DNA of 59,744 nucleotides, from positions 1 to 59,744 of the forward strand of contig DBAY01000008.1 of the NCBI GenBank assembly GCA_002291925.1, written 5' to 3'. The stretch is from Alphaproteobacteria bacterium UBA998 (lineage in GTDB: Bacteria > Pseudomonadota > Alphaproteobacteria > Rickettsiales > UBA998). The notes beneath the pieces are model-generated. The model had not been told where the DNA came from, made no database searches, and worked only from the letters and a program-made list of their open reading frames with translations. Shown here piece after piece: positions 32,542 to 41,600 of the stretch; positions within the stretch are counted from its first letter, which is position 1, and each line of letters begins with the position of its first letter. A program made the position numbers and the translations under genes.

Positions 32542-32577
32542 GAAGCGGGGGCGACTTCGCTACGAAGTCACTCCCCA
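32542..32577 (+). other. Hairpin in the leader of the protease-ligase operon
   Basis: GACTTCG-cta-CGAAGTC (32553-32569) is a perfect 7-bp stem; flanking GGGG and CCCC runs extend it. It ends 14 bp before the ATG at 32591. There is no T-tract, so it is not a terminator. It may affect translation of the first gene, or be a remnant of a palindromic repeat. Confidence 0.45.
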
Positions 32578-32590
32578 GCGAAAGCCTCCC

Positions 32591-33184
32591 ATGACCTCTT
32601 TTCTCTCCCGACACGCCCCATGGATTGCGCTCTCCATCGCCCTGCTCGCCTGGGCAGCGGGCATCTCCACGGCACAGGCGCGCCCGCCTGTGGACAAGCG
32701 GATGGTCGGCTGGGTGGAGCATGTGCATATCGAGGCCATCGATACCCAGTTCGAGGCCAAGCTCGACACCGGGGCCAAGACGTCCTCCATCGATGCCGAC
32801 GTGATCGACATCGTCGAGTACACCCCGCGCAAGGCGGGCGATGCGGCGGCGCCGGAGAAGAAAGCCGCCAGTCCGCTTGGCCGCATCATCTTCACCATCG
32901 AGGACGAGACAGGCGCGCCCAAGACGCTGGAGCGCGACATCGTGCGGTGGGCACGCATCAAGAAGAAGGGTAATGCAGGCTTCATTCGCCGCCCGGTGGT
33001 GCATATGCGCTTCTGCCTCGCCGGACGGCTGATCGAGGATGAAGTTAATCTTGCAGTCCGTGAACGTTTCATCTATCCGGTACTCATCGGACGTAACATG
33101 CTGGAGAAAGGCGGGCTGGTGGTGGATGCCTCGCGCAAGCTGACGGCCCCTGCAACCTGCCCGAAAAAGACCGGCCGGAACTGA
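32591..33184 (+). CDS. Exported retropepsin-like aspartyl protease (annotated as ATP-dependent zinc protease family)
   Basis: 197 residues from ATG 32591 with a signal peptide (cleavage near STAQA, about residue 29). The core matches the family found next to RimK-like ligases: KLDTGAKTSSIDA carries the catalytic-type Asp (D59), and FIYPVLIGRNMLEKGGLVVDAS is the second lobe. Despite the family label the fold is aspartyl-protease-like; metal or ATP dependence is not evident in the sequence. Acts outside the cytoplasm, presumably on the product of the ligase two genes downstream. Confidence 0.85.
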   Translation: MTSFLSRHAPWIALSIALLAWAAGISTAQARPPVDKRMVGWVEHVHIEAIDTQFEAKLDTGAKTSSIDADVIDIVEYTPRKAGDAAAPEKKAASPLGRIIFTIEDETGAPKTLERDIVRWARIKKKGNAGFIRRPVVHMRFCLAGRLIEDEVNLAVRERFIYPVLIGRNMLEKGGLVVDASRKLTAPATCPKKTGRN

Positions 33185-33208
33185 TTCCCTCCCTCACCTG
33201 CGAGCCCC

Positions 33209-34819
33209 ATGCGTACCCTTCACGTACTTATCCTCTCCGTCATCCTGACCCTGACGGCCCTTGGCATTTTCTATTACAAATACGCGCGGCTGGAATTCCC
33301 GCTGACGCCGGACAAGACCTATAACAGCTGGTACATCGAGGCGCGCATGAACATTGCCGCCGGGTGGCGCGACGCCAAGGGCGAGAACCCGGCGACGCTC
33401 TGGCTGCACATCCCGCCGAGCAACTCCAACCGTTTCGCCATTGTGGAGGAGAAATTCGTCGCCAGCGGTTTCGGCGAGGAAATCGACGCCAACCGCAAGG
33501 ACGGCAACCGCATTGTCACCTTCTCTAAGCGCCAGATCGACCGCAACGAAGCCATTTTCTACCGCGCGATGGTCTATGAGCTGGACTCCCCCGCCGATGT
33601 CGCGCCCCCGAAGGAACGCCCGCCCGTCACCTCGCCCTATGCGCCCGGCAACCGTCCGGCGCCGGTGGTCGGGCCGCAGGAAGACCCGCTGCTGCTTGCC
33701 ATCGACGCGCTGGTGGAGGAATCCCGCGCCCGCTCGGCGGATGAGCGCACCTATGTGCGTGAAATCTTCAAGCTGGTGGATGGCGGCGGTGATGATCGCC
33801 TTGGCGTGGTCAATGACACGCTGCAGTTGCGTGGCGACAAGATAAAGCTGGCGCAGATTCTTATCGAGGCCAACAACATCCCGACGCGCACCGTGCATGG
33901 CGTCCACCTCACCAGCGACCAGCGCAATACGCGTCTGCAAACCTGGCTCGATGTGTTCGTGGAGGGCAACTGGCATCCGGTCGACCCCGTCTCGCACCGC
34001 TTCGAGCTGGAAGACAAATACCTCGTCTGGTGGTACGGCAACGAGCCTCTCTATGACGCCGAGGGCCTGCGCAAAACCGACGTTGTGCTCTCCGTGCGCC
34101 AGAACACCGACAACGCCCTCACCCGCGCCATCTGGAAAAGCGGCGAGATCGCGGACGTGCTGCTGAAATTCTCTTTCTATAACCTGCCGCTGGAAAGCCA
34201 GCTCCTCTTCCAGGTGCTGCTGATGATCCCGGTCGGCGGCGTGGTGATCGCCGTACTGCGCCAGATCGTGGGCGTGAAGACCTTCGGCACCTTCATGCCG
34301 GTGCTGGTGGCGCTCGCTTTCCGCGAAACGGGGCTGTTCAACGGCATTGCGCTGTTTGTCACCATCGTGGCGCTCGGCCTGCTGGTGCGCGCCTATTTCG
34401 CGCGGCTGCAATTGCTGCTGGTGCCACGGCTCGCCGCCGTGCTCTGCGTGGTGGTGCTGATTCTCAGCCTCGTCGCCATGGTCGCCAATAACCTCAATTT
34501 CAATGTGGGCCTCTCCATCTCGCTCTTCCCCATCGTGATTCTGACGATGACCATCGAGCGCATCTCGCTGATGTGGGATGAATACGGTCCCAAAGCCGCG
34601 ATGAAGACCTCGCTCGGCAGCCTCTTCTCCGCCATCGTCAGCTATCTGGTGATGTACCACCCGACGCTGAACCACCTCTTCTTTGCCTTCCCGGAACTGC
34701 TGCTCATCGTGCTCGCCTTCGCGCTGCTGATGGGCCGCTATAACGGCTACAAGCTGACCGAGTATTTCCGCTTCAAAGCCCTGCAGATGGAGCTGGAACG
34801 CAAGAAGAAGGCGGGCTGA
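33209..34819 (+). CDS. Inactive transglutaminase-like domain fused to seven membrane helices
   Basis: 536 residues. An N-terminal anchor helix (about 8-24), then a periplasmic domain (about 30-320) containing the UUP1-type region and a transglutaminase-like fold (RGDKIKLAQILIEANNIPTRTVHGVHL, then WLDVFVEGNWHPVDPVS). Several membrane helices follow (about 335-525). The position where active transglutaminases have Cys reads KLAQIL, so the domain is probably a binding rather than catalytic unit. Middle gene of the three-gene operon; its stop overlaps the ligase start (TGATG). Confidence 0.9.
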   Translation: MRTLHVLILSVILTLTALGIFYYKYARLEFPLTPDKTYNSWYIEARMNIAAGWRDAKGENPATLWLHIPPSNSNRFAIVEEKFVASGFGEEIDANRKDGNRIVTFSKRQIDRNEAIFYRAMVYELDSPADVAPPKERPPVTSPYAPGNRPAPVVGPQEDPLLLAIDALVEESRARSADERTYVREIFKLVDGGGDDRLGVVNDTLQLRGDKIKLAQILIEANNIPTRTVHGVHLTSDQRNTRLQTWLDVFVEGNWHPVDPVSHRFELEDKYLVWWYGNEPLYDAEGLRKTDVVLSVRQNTDNALTRAIWKSGEIADVLLKFSFYNLPLESQLLFQVLLMIPVGGVVIAVLRQIVGVKTFGTFMPVLVALAFRETGLFNGIALFVTIVALGLLVRAYFARLQLLLVPRLAAVLCVVVLILSLVAMVANNLNFNVGLSISLFPIVILTMTIERISLMWDEYGPKAAMKTSLGSLFSAIVSYLVMYHPTLNHLFFAFPELLLIVLAFALLMGRYNGYKLTEYFRFKALQMELERKKKAG

Positions 34820-35766
34820 TGCTGTCGCTGAAGAACATGTTCCCGTGGTCCTACAGCCGCAACGGCATTGTCGGCATCAATGCGCGCAATCTGGATTTCA
34901 TCTTCCCGAACAATGCGCGCAAATTCTACCCGCTGGTGGATGACAAGCTGCAGACCAAGCGCCTGGCGGAAGCGGCGGGCATCCCCACGCCGGAGCTTTA
35001 CGCCGTCATCGAGTTCCAGAACCAAGCCAAGCAGCTGGAGGAACTGGTGGCGCCGCACCGCTCCTTCGTGGTGAAGCCTTCTAAGGGCAGCGGCGGCGGC
35101 GGCATCATCGTGGTGGATGACATCGTGGAGTCCGGCTTCCGCAAGGCCAGCGGTGACATCATCTCGCGCGGCGACATGCGCTACCACCTCAACAACATCC
35201 TCTCCGGCATGTACGCGATGGGCGGCCAGTCCGACCGCGTGCTGGTGGAATATGTCGTGCAGTTCGACCCCATTTTCAACGACATCACCTTCCGCGGCGT
35301 GCCGGATCTGCGCATCATCCTCTACAAGGGCATCCCGGTCATGGCGATGCTGCGCCTGCCCACCCGCGCCTCCGACGGCAAAGCCAACCTGCACAAGGGC
35401 GGCATCGGCGTCGGCATCTCCATGAAGGACGGCATCACGATGCACGGCGTCTCCGGGGGGAAGTTCATGGACAGCCACCCGGAAACCAGCCGCTCCATTT
35501 CCGGCCGCCAGATTCCCGAATGGCGCAAGATTCTCGAGATGGCCTCCAAGCTCTATGACATCACCGGCCTCGGCTGGCTGGGCGCGGACATCGTGCTGGA
35601 CCGCACCAAGGGGCCGATGCTGCTGGAGGCCAACGCGCGGCCCGGCCTTGCCATTCAGGTGGCCAACCGTGAAGGGCTTGGCACGCGCTTCGACAAAATC
35701 AAGCAGTTCAAGGGCGACTGGTCCAGCGTGCCGGACCGCGTCGAATTCGCCATTACCCATTTCTAA
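34819..35766 (+). CDS. RimK-type ATP-grasp ligase (alpha-L-glutamate ligase-like)
   Basis: 315 residues. ATP-grasp features: FVVKPSKGSGGGGIIVVDD nucleotide loop, LVEYVVQFDPIFNDIT, LRIILYKGIPVMAMLRLPT and the metal-binding ILEMASKLYDITGLGWLGADIVLD followed by LLEANARPGL. Such enzymes attach amino acids, often glutamate, to carboxyl groups of peptides. No signal peptide, so it is cytoplasmic, while its operon partners are exported or in the membrane. The ligase/7TM-transglutaminase/aspartyl-protease trio is a known conserved gene set of unproven function. Confidence 0.9.
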   Translation: MLSLKNMFPWSYSRNGIVGINARNLDFIFPNNARKFYPLVDDKLQTKRLAEAAGIPTPELYAVIEFQNQAKQLEELVAPHRSFVVKPSKGSGGGGIIVVDDIVESGFRKASGDIISRGDMRYHLNNILSGMYAMGGQSDRVLVEYVVQFDPIFNDITFRGVPDLRIILYKGIPVMAMLRLPTRASDGKANLHKGGIGVGISMKDGITMHGVSGGKFMDSHPETSRSISGRQIPEWRKILEMASKLYDITGLGWLGADIVLDRTKGPMLLEANARPGLAIQVANREGLGTRFDKIKQFKGDWSSVPDRVEFAITHF

Positions 35767-35891
35767 CTGCAGCAAAATTAACGCCGCCGGATTTATCAAG
35801 GCCTGACAGGCCTCTGACGCGGATCGCATTGTGAGCTGACCCGCTCTCTGGAATCGTGGCGCCGTTGAATCACCGCTGACAGGAGAAGCTC

Positions 35892-36536
35892 ATGTCCCGT
35901 ACGTCCATCCGCCGCGCCCTCGCCTGTGCCACGCTGCTTGCCAGTGTCGCCGCCGGCGCCAGCGCCCAATCCTCCGGCACTAACCGCACCGTTGTCAATG
36001 ATGGCCACCGCAACATCGTCACCAACAGCTTCGGCAATTGTGTGCGCACGCGCTGGATGGAAGGAAGCGACGCCTGTGCCCCGCAGGCCGAGCAGCAGGT
36101 AGCGCAGCGTACGGTTGCCACGCCGGTGCGTCCCAGCACGGAGGAGCGTCAGGTCTATTTCGAATTTGACGCAAGCGACCTTGACGCTGATGCCCGCGCC
36201 CGCCTCGACAACCTCGCCCGTCAGCTGAAATCCGGCGAGGTGCGCGACATCAAGATTGTCGGCTATGCCGACCCGATGGGTACGGATGAATACAACAAGG
36301 CGCTCTCCAACCGCCGCGCCAAGGCCGTGCAGGCATACCTCTCCGAACGCGGCGTGAATACGCAGGTGGGCGAGTTGGCCGCCTTGGGTGAGACCAACCG
36401 CTTCGCCGGGTGCGGTGACATCAAGGAGCGCGACCTGCGCATCAACTGCCTGCGGCCCAACCGCCGCGTGGAAGTCAATGTCGACTATTACGATGCGGCG
36501 GATGCCCGCCCCATCGAAACGCAGCGCCGCTACTAG
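35892..36536 (+). CDS. OmpA family outer-membrane/peptidoglycan-binding protein
   Basis: 214 residues: signal peptide (cleavage near ASA-QS, about residue 25), a short linker domain with two cysteines (NCVRTRWMEGSDAC), and a C-terminal OmpA domain (VYFEFDASDLDADARARLDNL, VGYADPMGTDEYNKALSNRRAKAVQAYL, NRRVEVNVDYY) that binds diaminopimelate of peptidoglycan. No N-terminal beta-barrel. ACAGGAG precedes the ATG. A strong terminator follows. Confidence 0.92.
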   Translation: MSRTSIRRALACATLLASVAAGASAQSSGTNRTVVNDGHRNIVTNSFGNCVRTRWMEGSDACAPQAEQQVAQRTVATPVRPSTEERQVYFEFDASDLDADARARLDNLARQLKSGEVRDIKIVGYADPMGTDEYNKALSNRRAKAVQAYLSERGVNTQVGELAALGETNRFAGCGDIKERDLRINCLRPNRRVEVNVDYYDAADARPIETQRRY

Positions 36537-36557
36537 CCTCGCTGGATGAAACCATGC

Positions 36558-36594
36558 AACGGCCCGCCAGCGCATTGGCGGGCCGTTTCGTTTT
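36558..36594 (+). terminator. Intrinsic terminator after the OmpA gene
   Basis: A perfect 12-bp stem, AACGGCCCGCCA at 36558 pairing with TGGCGGGCCGTT at 36576, around a 6-nt loop, followed by TCGTTTT. Confidence 0.9.
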
Positions 36595-36681
36595 GATTGC
36601 GGCCTGACACGCAGGCGCCGCCGCCCTCATCGAGAAATTGCAGCCGCTCTGACAGTTTTGATGACCAATGGAGGGGTAAGG

Positions 36682-37521
36682 ATGACGAGGAAGCCGGGAA
36701 TGTCTATGCGTTCGCTGCTGCTAGCCTGTGCGTGTGCCATGGCGGCCCCTGCGCTCGGCGCGCCGGCCCCGCTGGTGCAGACGCGCCTCGTGGCCCCGGC
36801 CGAGCCCGCCAGCCTCCAGCGCAGCCTGATCTCCACCCTCTACCGTTTGCGCAGTGCGCTCTCGGCGCGCGATGGCGTCGCCGCCCGCGCGCAGATGATG
36901 CAGGCCCGCCGCCTGCTGAATCGCATGAAACCGTTGGAGGCGGTGGCGAATGCGGCCGCCATCGGGCAGCCTCGCCGCGCGCTGGAAATCACCCGCCTGC
37001 ACGGGCTGGAGCCGGGGCATTTCCTGCTGCCGGTGAGCCATGGCCCCCTCAACGATACCGGTCTGGAGCGCCTGCTGATGGTGCATGGCATCGAGCCGCA
37101 GACCATTGCCTCAGCCCGCGTGCGTTATCTCGCATCCGGCATGGACACCGCACTGATTGCCGCGCGTCTCGATGCGGCGGAAGAACACGTGCTGGAGGTA
37201 AATCACCGCGGTGCCCAAGGCGAATTGCAAGCCTTGCAGGATGAGTTGCTCGCCCCCGGAACCCATGTGCCGGCCTCGCTGCGCGCGGCGGACCAGATCG
37301 CCGTGGCAGGGCTGCTGCTGCGTTATCATCGCCTGCAGGCCGCACAGGCCGCGCTGCAGCACGCAACGGACGTCCTGCCCCTGCTGGAAGGCGAGGACGA
37401 GGCCGCGCGCGTGCGGGAGGAGATTTCCGCCCTCACCCGCCGCGTGGAGTACCCGCAGGAGGCTCCCGCACAAACTACGATACATCCCTGGGCGGACTGG
37501 GTGGATCAGGTCAATTCCTGA
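36682..37521 (+). CDS. Secreted helical protein, possibly YfdX family
   Basis: 279 residues. ATG 36682 is chosen for the near-ideal GGAGGGGTAAGG in front; earlier starts at 36658-36661 lack one. Signal peptide (cleavage near ALGAPA, about residue 27). The mature protein is helical and Ala/Leu/Arg-rich with two similar segments (LISTLYRLRSALSARDGVAAR and RYHRLQAAQAALQHATDVL) and the phrase FLLPVSHGPLNDTGL, reminiscent of YfdX proteins, periplasmic stress-related proteins. The family call is tentative. Terminator at 37556. Confidence 0.7.
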   Translation: MTRKPGMSMRSLLLACACAMAAPALGAPAPLVQTRLVAPAEPASLQRSLISTLYRLRSALSARDGVAARAQMMQARRLLNRMKPLEAVANAAAIGQPRRALEITRLHGLEPGHFLLPVSHGPLNDTGLERLLMVHGIEPQTIASARVRYLASGMDTALIAARLDAAEEHVLEVNHRGAQGELQALQDELLAPGTHVPASLRAADQIAVAGLLLRYHRLQAAQAALQHATDVLPLLEGEDEAARVREEISALTRRVEYPQEAPAQTTIHPWADWVDQVNS

Positions 37522-37555
37522 CCCCGCGCCGCGTACCGATTCCCTGTTGCCCTTG

Positions 37556-37588
37556 CCGCTGCATCTTCGGGTGCAGCGGTCTTTTTTT
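37556..37588 (+). terminator. Intrinsic terminator between convergent genes
   Basis: CCGCTGCA-tcttcggg-TGCAGCGG followed by TCTTTTTTT. It ends exactly at the stop of the convergent membrane-protein gene. Confidence 0.92.
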
Positions 37589-38286
37589 CAGGCCGCGCGT
37601 CCCCAGCGGCGTGAGAGGGCGTGGATAGCCGCCAGCATCAGCAGCCATGCGGCCACCCCGGCGGTGGCATAAAGCAGGTGCTGCCGGTCGGGCTGGCGCC
37701 AGAGATCGGCCAGCGAATCACCGAGGAAACAAAACGCGCTGATACCGGGCAGAAGCCCCAGCAGCGTGCCTGTCAGGTAGGTGGCAAACGGCAATTCCGC
37801 CGACCCCAGCGCGAGGTTGGTCACCGTGAAGGGGGAGACCGGCAGGGCGCGCAGCAGCGCCACCGCCGCCACGCCGCCGCGCGTGAGATAAAGGCGCAAC
37901 CGGTCCGCATGGCGGCCGATCAGCGCACGCAAGGCGGAGAGGCCGAGAAAACGCCCGGCACCATAGGCGATCACCGCGCCAAGCAGCGCCCCCACCTGCG
38001 CCAGCGCAAAGGCTTCCCACGGGCCGAACGCCACTGCCGTGGCGGCCACCAGCACGAGCAGCGGGAAGAAGCAGAGCGCGCACAGGATATACAGGCCCAG
38101 CATGGCCGGGATGGCCCACGACTCCTCGCGCAGCCCGAGCAGGAAAGGCACCACGCGGCGGGGAGTGGCATAGTCCGCCAGCGGGGTAACGTGCCACACC
38201 AGCGCCAGCATGATCACCACGCCAAGCGCCAGCAGCAGGCGCGTCAGCACGGAGCGGGTGCGGTGGGTCGGACGTGGCAGAGTCAT
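37588..38286 (-). CDS. TVP38/TMEM64 (DedA-like) membrane protein
   Basis: 232 residues from ATG 38286; the longer TTG start at 38307 is less likely. About six membrane segments. The SNARE-associated/VTT domain has the typical FGPWEAFALAQVGALLGAVIAYGAGRFLG, the RGGVAAVALLRALPVSPFTVTNLALGSAELPFATYLTGTLLGLLPG motif with conserved Arg and Pro, and the Gly-rich re-entrant loops of DedA proteins. These act as lipid scramblases or transporters; the substrate is not predictable here. Confidence 0.9.
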   Translation of the reverse strand: MTLPRPTHRTRSVLTRLLLALGVVIMLALVWHVTPLADYATPRRVVPFLLGLREESWAIPAMLGLYILCALCFFPLLVLVAATAVAFGPWEAFALAQVGALLGAVIAYGAGRFLGLSALRALIGRHADRLRLYLTRGGVAAVALLRALPVSPFTVTNLALGSAELPFATYLTGTLLGLLPGISAFCFLGDSLADLWRQPDRQHLLYATAGVAAWLLMLAAIHALSRRWGRAA

Positions 38287-38442
38287 GCCCTGTGGTGATA
38301 GCAGCAAGGCCCGTCAGGAAGCAATGCAGCAGGCGGGCGCTCGTTTAGCAACGCTCTATGCCGTAGCGTGGAAGGCGGGGGGAAATCTAGCGGCACGCGC
38401 AGCATGTAGGACAAAGATTTCGAGTAAGACTTTCGCTGTAGA

Positions 38443-38541
38443 AGCCCCTCCCCCTGTAGGGGGAGGCTGGGAGGGGGGCATTGTAGGCGTTATACGTATC
38501 CTCACGCCCCCACCCCGACCCTCCCCCTACTGGGGAGGGGA
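38443..38541. repeat. Palindromic repeat copy C (intergenic)
   Basis: CCTCCCCC-tgta-GGGGGAGG at the left and CTCCCCC-tact-GGGGAGGG at the right, with GGGAGGGGGG and CCCCCACCCC as inner pairing arms. Same nested-palindrome plan as copies A and B in rnr. It lies in the 332-bp gene-free stretch 38287-38618; nothing else is seen there apart from a possible divergent upstream region of the membrane protein. Confidence 0.75.
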
Positions 38542-38618
38542 ATATGGGGCTCCGCTACTTCCGAGCAACCGGAGACCAGTAACCAACGACTAGCAACCAG
38601 CCCTCATCGGACAGGTTC

Positions 38619-41600
38619 TCAGCGCAAATAGCTGCGGATTTTCTCGAACATGGCTTCGGCAGTCACGGGCTTGGGCAGGAAGTCGTTCATCCCCGCCTCA
38701 AAGCATACATCGCGGTCGCCGGCCAGCGCGTGGGCGGTCATGCCGATCACAGGCACGCCGGGGCGTGCCTGTGCGGCCTCCCAGCCCCGCAGTTCGCGGG
38801 TGGCGGCCAGCCCGTCCTTGACGGGCATGTTCACGTCCATCAACACCAGCCCGTAGGCATGCTGCTTCAGCAGGCGCAAGGCCTCCTCGCCATTGTAGGC
38901 AATGTCGTAATCCACGCCGATATCGTCCAGAATCGCCGTCGCCACCATCACATTGGCGGCGAAATCCTCCACCAGCAGCACGCGCTTATTCGTGGCGATG
39001 GCGAGTGAGGGCATGTCCGCCGCCGTGCGCGGCTGGGCGCTCAGGCGGCCCGTCAGACGGTCGGGCAGGCAGATGAAGACCTTGGTGCCGAATCCCACCG
39101 TGCTGGTCAGCGTGATGGTGCCCCCCATCATCTCGATGAGGTGGCGGGAGATGGCCAGCCCCAGCCCGGTGCCGGGAATGCCGGACGCATTATCCGCACG
39201 CATGAATTTCTCGAACAGCCTGTCCTGCGATTCCCGGGGGATGCCGATGCCGGTATCGATCACCTGAATCTCGATGCCGCCCTCACAATTGAACAGATCC
39301 GGCTTGCGCAGCACGCGCACGCTGACCGTGCCGGTATCGGTGAACTTCACCGCGTTGCCCACCACGTTCAGCAGCACCTGCCGCAGCCGCTGCTTATCGC
39401 CGGTATAGCGCAGACCGCGCACGGCCTCGTAATCCACCATCAGGCCGATATTCTTCTCCTTGGCGCGCAGCGAGAGCATGGAGATGACCTCGCCGAACAA
39501 CTCGTCCAGCCGGAAGCGTTCATCGGCGAGCTGGAAATCGCGCTGCTCTATTTTGGAGATGTCCAGCAGGTCGTTGATTAGCGCCAGCAGCGCGTCGGCG
39601 CTGGAGCGCAGGGTCTTGAAGAATTGGGACTGTTTTTCAGCACTGGCCCCTCCCCGCTCCAGGAGGCTGGCAATGCCAACGATGGCATTGAGCGGCGTGC
39701 GGATTTCGTGGCTCATATTGGCGAGGAAGTCGGACTTGGCCGCGTTGGCGTCCTCAGCCTTGCGACGGGCATCGTAAAGCTCCTGAATGTCGGTGCAGGT
39801 GCCGTACCATTTGATGAGCCTGCCGCCCGCATCGCGGATGGGTTCGGCGCGGCCCAGCACCCAGCGATACTCGCCATTGGCGCGGCGCAGGCGGTATTCA
39901 ATCTCGTAGGGCTCGCCGCTCTTCAGCGAATGCTGCCAACGCGCCCAGGCGCGGTCTTGATCATCCGGATGGAGGATCTTGCCCCATGGTTGCAGCCCGT
40001 CCGTCTCGCCCTCGGCCGCGCCGGTGAATTCATACCATCGCCGGTTATAATATTCGTGATACCCGTCCGCGCGGGCCACCCACACCATGTGGCCGATGGA
40101 ATCCGCGAGGTCACGGAAGCGTGCCTCGCTCTCGCGCAGCGCACTCTCCGCCTCGCGCTGCGCGGTAATGTCGGTGTGCACGCCCACCATGCGGATCGGC
40201 GTGCCCTGCGCATCACGATACGCCTTGGCGCGCGACATCATCCAGCGCCAGCTACCGTCCTTGTGGCGCATGCGGAAAATGTTGACATACTCCGGTATCT
40301 CGCCCGCGAGATAGCGTGTCATGACGTTTTCGGCACCCGGAACATCTTCCGGGTGCGCATGGGCCAGCCAGTTCTCGTAGCTGCATTCCCATTCTTCCGG
40401 CATATAGCCGAGCATGTCAATCCAGCGCGGCGAATGGAACACCTCGCCCGTCACCATGTCCCAGTCCCACAGCCCATCATTGGTGCCCTCCAGCGCCAGC
40501 GAGAGCTGCGCCTCGCTGCGCGCGAGCTTCTGGGCCACCACTGCCAGCTGGTCCTCCACCTCCTTGCGCCGCGTGATGTCCACCGACGTGCCGAGCAGCC
40601 CCACCACCTGCCCCGCCGCATCGCGCATGGGCATCTTGTTCGAGAGCCAGATCGTGGTGGTGCCGTCCGGCAGGGTCACCGCTTCCTCAAATTCCTGCGC
40701 TTCGCCGCTTTCTAGAATGCGGCGGTCATTGGCGGAGATGATGTCCGCCTGGTCACTATCTTTCAGGAATTCCTTTTCCGTTTTGCCGATAATTTCCTCG
40801 ATCGGCAAACCCACTGCCTTGACGATGTTGTGGTTGGCAATAAGTATACGCCCTTCTCGGTCTTTCGCGTAAACCAAGCCGGGCACGGTCTCGATGACGG
40901 TACGCAGCAGCGCATCGGCACGGTCGCGCTCCGCCTCGATGGCCCGGCGGCCTTCCATATCCAGCAGCACGCCGGGGAAGCGCAGCGGGGTGCCATCCGG
41001 CCCATGGTCAACGCGGCCATTGGCCTCGATCCAGTAATAATGCCCGTCCTGCCGCTTCACGCGGTACTGGCGGCTGTACGGCCCACCACGCGCAATCGCC
41101 TCGGCGATGGCATCGCGCAGGCCCGGCTTGTCATCCGGGTGCACGGTGGCAATGATCTGCTCCAGCGGGATTCCCTCGCGGCCCAGGCCCGGGTCCAGTC
41201 CGAAGGAATGCGCGAATCCCTCATCAATCGTAAACTGGTCGCAGGTGAGGTCCCACATCCACGTGCCAATGATGGCCCCGGCCTTGAGGGCCAGCTGCAC
41301 GCGCTCGGCGTTCAGGTGCAGCGCCTCCTCCGCCCGCTTGCGGTCATGGATGTCGATGCAGGTGCCGATCCACTCGACAACGTCGCCTGCCGCGTCCTTG
41401 ACGGGTACGCCCCTGGCCAGCATGGCGCGCCATTGCCCGTCATGCCGCCGCAATTCGTACTCGACCTCATAGACCGTTTCTTGCGCCAATGCTTTCTGCC
41501 ATGCGGAGAAAACGGCAGGGCGCTGCTCCGCGCGGATGGCGTTCACCCACCCCAAGCCCCGCGCCGCTTCAAAAGATTGCCCGGTGAATTCCTGCCAGGC

